Source: Acerihabitans sp015654925 (GTDB lineage Bacteria; Pseudomonadota; Gammaproteobacteria; Enterobacterales; Enterobacteriaceae). From it: a DNA stretch of 64,000 nucleotides. The notes beneath the pieces were generated by a model that searched no databases, had not been told where the DNA came from, and was given only the letters and a program-made list of their open reading frames with translations. The position numbers and the translations under genes were made by a program. The stretch covers positions 2,914,001 through 2,978,000 of the forward strand of contig NZ_CP178732.1 of NCBI RefSeq assembly GCF_047324175.1, written 5' to 3'. The stretch's first letter is position 1; each line of letters starts with the position of its first letter. Below, in pieces: positions 60,442 to 64,000 of this stretch.

Positions 60442-61614
60442 TTATTTCATCAACGATGGAAAACCATGCCGCCTGGCCGCCCATACCACGATTAGCGTCG
60501 CCGCCAGCAGCGCGAGCAAGGCGGGGGCGAATGCGCCGACGCCCAGCCGTCCGAGCAACGCGCCCCCGAGAATGCCGCCGCCGGCAATCGCCGTGTTCCA
60601 GGCGGTCACCAGCATGGACTGCGCGACATCCGCCGCGTCGCCGGCCGTCTTGGCCAGCGCGGTCTGGAATAACGTCGCCGCGCCGCCGAAGGCCACGCCC
60701 CAGACGCCGACCATAGCGTAGACGACGGCGGGCGCCTGGCCGGCCACACCCAGCGCCAGCGCCGCCAGTCCGAACGACGCGGTGCTGGCCAGGGTCAGCA
60801 TCCGCAGATGGCGGTCGATCAGCGCGCCGACGACCCAGATTCCCAGCAAGGACGCGGCGCCAAACACCAGCAGTACCCGATCCGTGCGCTCGGCCATGCC
60901 GGCCGATGACAGGAAAGGAGCGATGTAGGTGTAAAGAATGTTGTGCGCCAGCACGAAGGCCAGCACCACGAACAGCACCGGCCGCACGCCGGGCAAAAGG
61001 AATACCAGCCGCAGCGGCTGTCGCCGGTCCTGGGCCTGCCCGGCGAAATCAGGCACCCGCAGGCGCACCCAAACCATCAGGATCAGCGCCAGGCCGCTCA
61101 TGATGCCGAAGCAGATGCGCCAGCCCACCAGCGTGCCGAGGAAGGTGCCCACCGGCACCCCCACCGACAGCGCCAGCGGCGTGCCCACCATCGCCACCGC
61201 GATCGCGCGGCCCTGCTGGTGCGCGGGCACCAAACGCGCAGCATAACCGGCCAGCAGCGCCCACAGCAGGCCCGCCGACACGCCCGCCAGGAAGCGCGCC
61301 GCCATGGTTAGCGCATAGCTGGAGGACAGCGTGGTCACCGTGTTGGCGACCACGAAGCCGGCGATTGCCGCCAGCAGCAGCGGGCGCCGCCGAAAGCCCT
61401 GCGTAGCGGTGGTCAGCGGAATCGCCGCCGCCAGCGAACCGATGGCATAAATCGTCACGGTCTGGCCGACCCAGGCTTCGGATACCGCCAGTCCTTGCGC
61501 CATCTGCAGCAGCAGGCCGGCCGGCAGCGCCTCGGTCAGGATGGTGATGAAAGCCGCCATGGCCAGCGCCAGCAGCGACGCCAGCGGCAGGCGGTCACTG
61601 GCGGCGGCGCTCAT
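60442..61614 (-). CDS. MFS transporter (drug:H+ antiporter 1 type)
   Basis: A 390-residue protein with 12 hydrophobic segments of the DHA1 (AraJ/SotB-like) group of sugar or drug efflux carriers. The start at 61614 is selected because the preceding frame is unlike a transporter and the ATG overlaps the stop of an oxidoreductase remnant (ATGA), a sign of an old two-gene operon. Arg-Phe-Leu-Ala-Gly-Val-Ser-Ala-Gly near residue 100 belongs to the family's helix 4-5 motif. The substrate is unknown. Confidence 0.87.
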   Translation of the reverse strand: MSAAASDRLPLASLLALAMAAFITILTEALPAGLLLQMAQGLAVSEAWVGQTVTIYAIGSLAAAIPLTTATQGFRRRPLLLAAIAGFVVANTVTTLSSSYALTMAARFLAGVSAGLLWALLAGYAARLVPAHQQGRAIAVAMVGTPLALSVGVPVGTFLGTLVGWRICFGIMSGLALILMVWVRLRVPDFAGQAQDRRQPLRLVFLLPGVRPVLFVVLAFVLAHNILYTYIAPFLSSAGMAERTDRVLLVFGAASLLGIWVVGALIDRHLRMLTLASTASFGLAALALGVAGQAPAVVYAMVGVWGVAFGGAATLFQTALAKTAGDAADVAQSMLVTAWNTAIAGGGILGGALLGRLGVGAFAPALLALLAATLIVVWAARRHGFPSLMK

Positions 61615-61811
61615 CGTCCGGGTTCCCGCGCTTGCCGTGCAGTCTCTTCCAGACAAGGCGCCACGGCCACCTTGCCGGCGCCGCCACCGCCTTCCACCCG
61701 CCTGTGGGCCTCGATCATGCGGGCCGCATCGAGCGGATGCAACACGCGAGGGACAATCTGGCCCAGCGCGCCGGAGTCCGCCGGCGCCGCCACTTCGCCG
61801 AGGCGGAGATA
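61611..61811 (-). pseudogene. C-terminal stump of a zinc-type quinone/alcohol oxidoreductase
   Basis: The frame that ends in the ATGA overlap with the MFS start reads Asp-Ser-Gly-Ala-Leu-Gly-Gln-Ile-Val-Pro-Arg-Val then Ala-His-Arg-Arg-Val-Glu-Gly-Gly-Gly-Gly-Ala-Gly-Lys-Val. This is the usual C-terminal end of medium-chain quinone oxidoreductases. Only about 65 codons remain, with an in-frame stop at 61812-61814; the rest was lost, apparently in a deletion that joined it to the serine hydrolase gene. Confidence 0.7.
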
Positions 61812-61817
61812 TCATCA

Positions 61818-63008
61818 TCACCGCACCTCCGGCACGTCATAAACCGCGTCGCGCAGGTCGGTGACGAAACGGCCGGACATGCCTTCGTACAGCGTGTTGG
61901 TGAAAGCGACCACGCTCAGGCCCTGCGCCCGGTCCACGAACCAGGAATGGCCGTAGGCGCCGCCCCAGCGCCAGGTGCCCGCCGATTCCGGCGAAGCGGC
62001 GAGCCGGGGGTCACGCAGCACCGAGAAGCCCAGGCCGAAACCGAAGCCCGGGGCGGCGGGCAGCTCCATCCCGCCAGTCTGATCCCGCGCCATTTCCGTG
62101 ATTAGCTCGTCGGGCAGGAGAGCGCCGCCCCCCTGACGCAGGGTTTCCAGCAGGCGCAGGAAATCCCCGGCCGTGCCCGCCATGCCCGCGCCGCCCGAAG
62201 GGAAGGCCCGTGCATCAAAAATACGGGCCGGGCTGTAGGCGACCCCGACCACATCTTCGAAGGCCGAGACCGTCTCGTCCTCCGCCAGCCGGTGCGGCTG
62301 AGGCGTGTCGTTTACATAGGCGGCGGCCACGCGCTGCGGATCGCACGCGACGAAGCCGGTATCGGCCATGCCCAGCGGGCCGGTGACCAGTTGGCGCACC
62401 GCCTCGTCCAGCGACGTGCCCCGGATACGCTCGATCAGCGCGCCCAGTACATCGGTCGCCAGCGAGTAGCCCCAGGCGGTTCCCGGTTCGTACAGCAGCG
62501 GCACGCCGGCGAGGCGCCGCAGGTTCTCCTGCAAACTGATGCCGGACGCATCCATGCCGTCCGACACGCCCGCCCGCGCGTAAGGGCCATGGGCATCGGT
62601 TTCGAAGAAGCGATAGCCGAGACCAGCCGTGTGGCTGAGCAACTGCCGGGCGGTGATGCGCGCCGGGCGACCATCGGCCAGCCGGGGACGGAACTCGGGC
62701 AGCCAGCGTCCGATGTCCTCGTCCAGGCCGAGCCGGCCTTGCGCCGCCAGGACCAGCGCCGCGGTAGAGACGATGGGCTTGCTTACCGAAGCCAGGCGGA
62801 AGACTGTTTCCAGGACCATCGGTTGCGCGCTTTCGCGGTCGGCAAAACCGGCCGCTTGCTGGTGGATCGGCTGGCCATCGCGGGCAACCAAAACAACGGC
62901 GCCAACCAGCCGCCGATCGTCGAGCGCCTGCTGGACAACGCTCTGGATGCGGGCGGATAGCTGCGCGGGCGGAACGCCCCGGTGCAAGGGATGGGTGAAA
63001 TTTGTCAT
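61818..63008 (-). CDS. Serine hydrolase, beta-lactamase/EstB family
   Basis: A 396-residue member of the class C beta-lactamase-like serine hydrolases (esterases, peptidases). The catalytic Ser-x-x-Lys is Ser-Val-Ser-Lys near residue 75, the Tyr of the second motif is in Trp-Gly-Tyr-Ser-Leu near 180, and the third motif lies in the Gly-Gly-Ala-Tyr-Gly-His-Ser-Trp block near 350. It has no evident signal peptide, so it is probably a cytoplasmic esterase and not a resistance enzyme. It is divergent from the LysR gene at 63140. Confidence 0.87.
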   Translation of the reverse strand: MTNFTHPLHRGVPPAQLSARIQSVVQQALDDRRLVGAVVLVARDGQPIHQQAAGFADRESAQPMVLETVFRLASVSKPIVSTAALVLAAQGRLGLDEDIGRWLPEFRPRLADGRPARITARQLLSHTAGLGYRFFETDAHGPYARAGVSDGMDASGISLQENLRRLAGVPLLYEPGTAWGYSLATDVLGALIERIRGTSLDEAVRQLVTGPLGMADTGFVACDPQRVAAAYVNDTPQPHRLAEDETVSAFEDVVGVAYSPARIFDARAFPSGGAGMAGTAGDFLRLLETLRQGGGALLPDELITEMARDQTGGMELPAAPGFGFGLGFSVLRDPRLAASPESAGTWRWGGAYGHSWFVDRAQGLSVVAFTNTLYEGMSGRFVTDLRDAVYDVPEVR

Positions 63009-63139
63009 GGCACGCTCCTCAATAAACCGGCTAAATCGGCCGTGCCCTTACGATAGAAACTTCGTGATTAAAGAAAAAGTAGGCTACAGTTCCTTGATGC
63101 ACGGAACGTTATGTCCGCAATTGAGCTATGGGATAAGGA

Positions 63140-64000
63140 ATGGACAGTCTAAATGGCTTTGTGGTATTCGTTCAGGTGGCCGAGACGCGCAGCTTCGTCG
63201 CCGCGGGCCGGCTGCTGGGCGTGTCGGCCTCGGCCGTCGGCAAAAGCGTGGTGCGATTGGAAGAGAAGCTGGGCGTACGCCTCTTCCACCGCAGCACGCG
63301 CAGCGTGACATTAACGGCTGAAGGCTCGCTGTTCCTGGAGCGTAGCCGTCGCATCCTGGCCGAGATCGAGGCGGCGGAATTGGAGCTATCGCAGGTCAGC
63401 GCCGCTCCGCGCGGCCGCCTGCGCGTGAGCCTGCCGCTGGTCGGCTCGCTGCTGCTGCCGGTACTCGGCGAGTTTATGCGCGCCTACCCCGAGATCGAGC
63501 TGGACCTGGATTTCACCGACCGACTGGTCGATGTGATTGAGGAAGGCTTTGATGCCGTCGTGCGCACGGGCGAACCGGCCGACTCGCGCCTGTCGGCCCG
63601 ATGCCTGGGCACCTTCCCGATGCGGGTGGTTGCTTCGCCCGACTACCTTGCGCGGCGGGGCACGCCCCAGGCGCCGGCCGATCTACTCAAGCACGCCTGC
63701 CTGCACTATCGCTGGCCCAACAGCGGCAAGCTGGTGACCTGGGCGCTGCGCCAAGAGCCCGGCGAGCCCGAATTGCAACTGCCCACGTCGATGATCTGCA
63801 ACAACATCGAGACGCGGGTGTGTTTTGCGTTGCAAGGTCTGGGAATTGCCTACCTGCCGGACTTCGCTATTCGTGAGCCATTGGCGGATGGACGTTTGCG
63901 GCCGATCCTGGCTGACTATGTAGCGTGCACCGGCGTGTTCCATGTGCTGTGGCCGGCGAGCAAGCATCCCTCGCCCAAGGTGCGGGCGCTGGTGGATTTC
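63140..64000 (+). CDS. LysR-family transcriptional regulator, cut by the window end (partial)
   Basis: An open frame from the ATG at 63140 to the last base (287 codons, no stop). It is a LysR regulator: helix-turn-helix with Ala-Ala-Gly-Arg-Leu-Leu-Gly-Val-Ser-Ala-Ser-Ala-Val-Gly-Lys near residues 20-36, then a substrate-binding domain with Asp-Ala-Val-Val-Arg-Thr-Gly. AAGGA lies before the ATG. Typical length is about 300, so only the end is missing. The 131-base divergent region shared with the serine hydrolase suggests that it controls that gene. Confidence 0.92.
   Translation, partial: MDSLNGFVVFVQVAETRSFVAAGRLLGVSASAVGKSVVRLEEKLGVRLFHRSTRSVTLTAEGSLFLERSRRILAEIEAAELELSQVSAAPRGRLRVSLPLVGSLLLPVLGEFMRAYPEIELDLDFTDRLVDVIEEGFDAVVRTGEPADSRLSARCLGTFPMRVVASPDYLARRGTPQAPADLLKHACLHYRWPNSGKLVTWALRQEPGEPELQLPTSMICNNIETRVCFALQGLGIAYLPDFAIREPLADGRLRPILADYVACTGVFHVLWPASKHPSPKVRALVDF

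Noticed and set aside
62292..62960. 222-codon plus-strand frame
   Set aside because: Antisense shadow of the serine hydrolase gene.
1..64000. tRNA or rRNA genes, insertion sequences, CRISPR arrays and prophage genes
   Set aside because: I looked through the intergenic regions and recognised none; no scan program was run, so a degenerate element could be missed.

Overview
The window reads as a chromosomal segment of a gamma-proteobacterium of the order Enterobacterales. Gene content and order follow two blocks of the Escherichia coli map: the 38-39 min block (selO to astA) and the 27 min block (ychO to ychF). The fairly high G+C content, the kdgF-kduI-kduD pectin/hyaluronate module and the condensed gene order suggest the Pectobacteriaceae (the Dickeya/Pectobacterium/Sodalis side). 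This placement is an inference from content, not from a database search.

Layout. (1) 1-5.5 kb: one very large, A+T-rich, toxin-like ORF, probably acquired and cut by the window edge. (2) 5.5-19.2 kb, all minus strand: selO, lplA, nlpC, btuD, btuE, btuC, a small secreted protein, then ihfA-pheT-pheS with an intact pheM leader and attenuator, and rplT-rpmI-infC-thrS. infC starts at AUU, just after the thrS stop. (3) 19.5-33.7 kb: gtrAB, two tiny membrane-protein genes, pfkB, a decayed iron-uptake binding-protein gene behind a good Fur box, yniA, yniB, hxpB, the divergent kdgF / kduI-kduD module, ydjM with a LexA box, katE, osmE, nadE and spy. (4) 34-36.8 kb: astA-astB only, although the arginine succinyltransferase pathway needs five genes. 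A sigma-54 promoter and an NtrC site remain upstream. (5) 36.8-58.6 kb: ychO, an acyltransferase, chaC, chaB, chaA, dauA, the hemA-prfA-prmC-sirB2-sirB1-kdsA operon, lolB-ispE-prs, ychH, a tiny membrane-protein gene, a short BKACE enzyme, pth, a second SulP transporter and ychF. (6) 58.6-64 kb: accessory genes, comprising a LysE exporter with a divergent LysR regulator, an MFS transporter behind the stump of an oxidoreductase gene, a serine hydrolase, and a LysR regulator that runs off the end.

Most genes are housekeeping: translation, tetrapyrrole start, isoprenoid, PRPP, LPS Kdo, B12 uptake and stress defence. The points most worth a second look are the 1.8-kilo-residue toxin-like protein with a possible His/Cys dyad, a strong terminator hairpin between the kduI promoter and kduI, the astAB remnant with retained nitrogen control, and three unannotated-size membrane peptides with good ribosome binding sites. 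I saw no tRNA or rRNA gene, insertion sequence, CRISPR array or phage gene.
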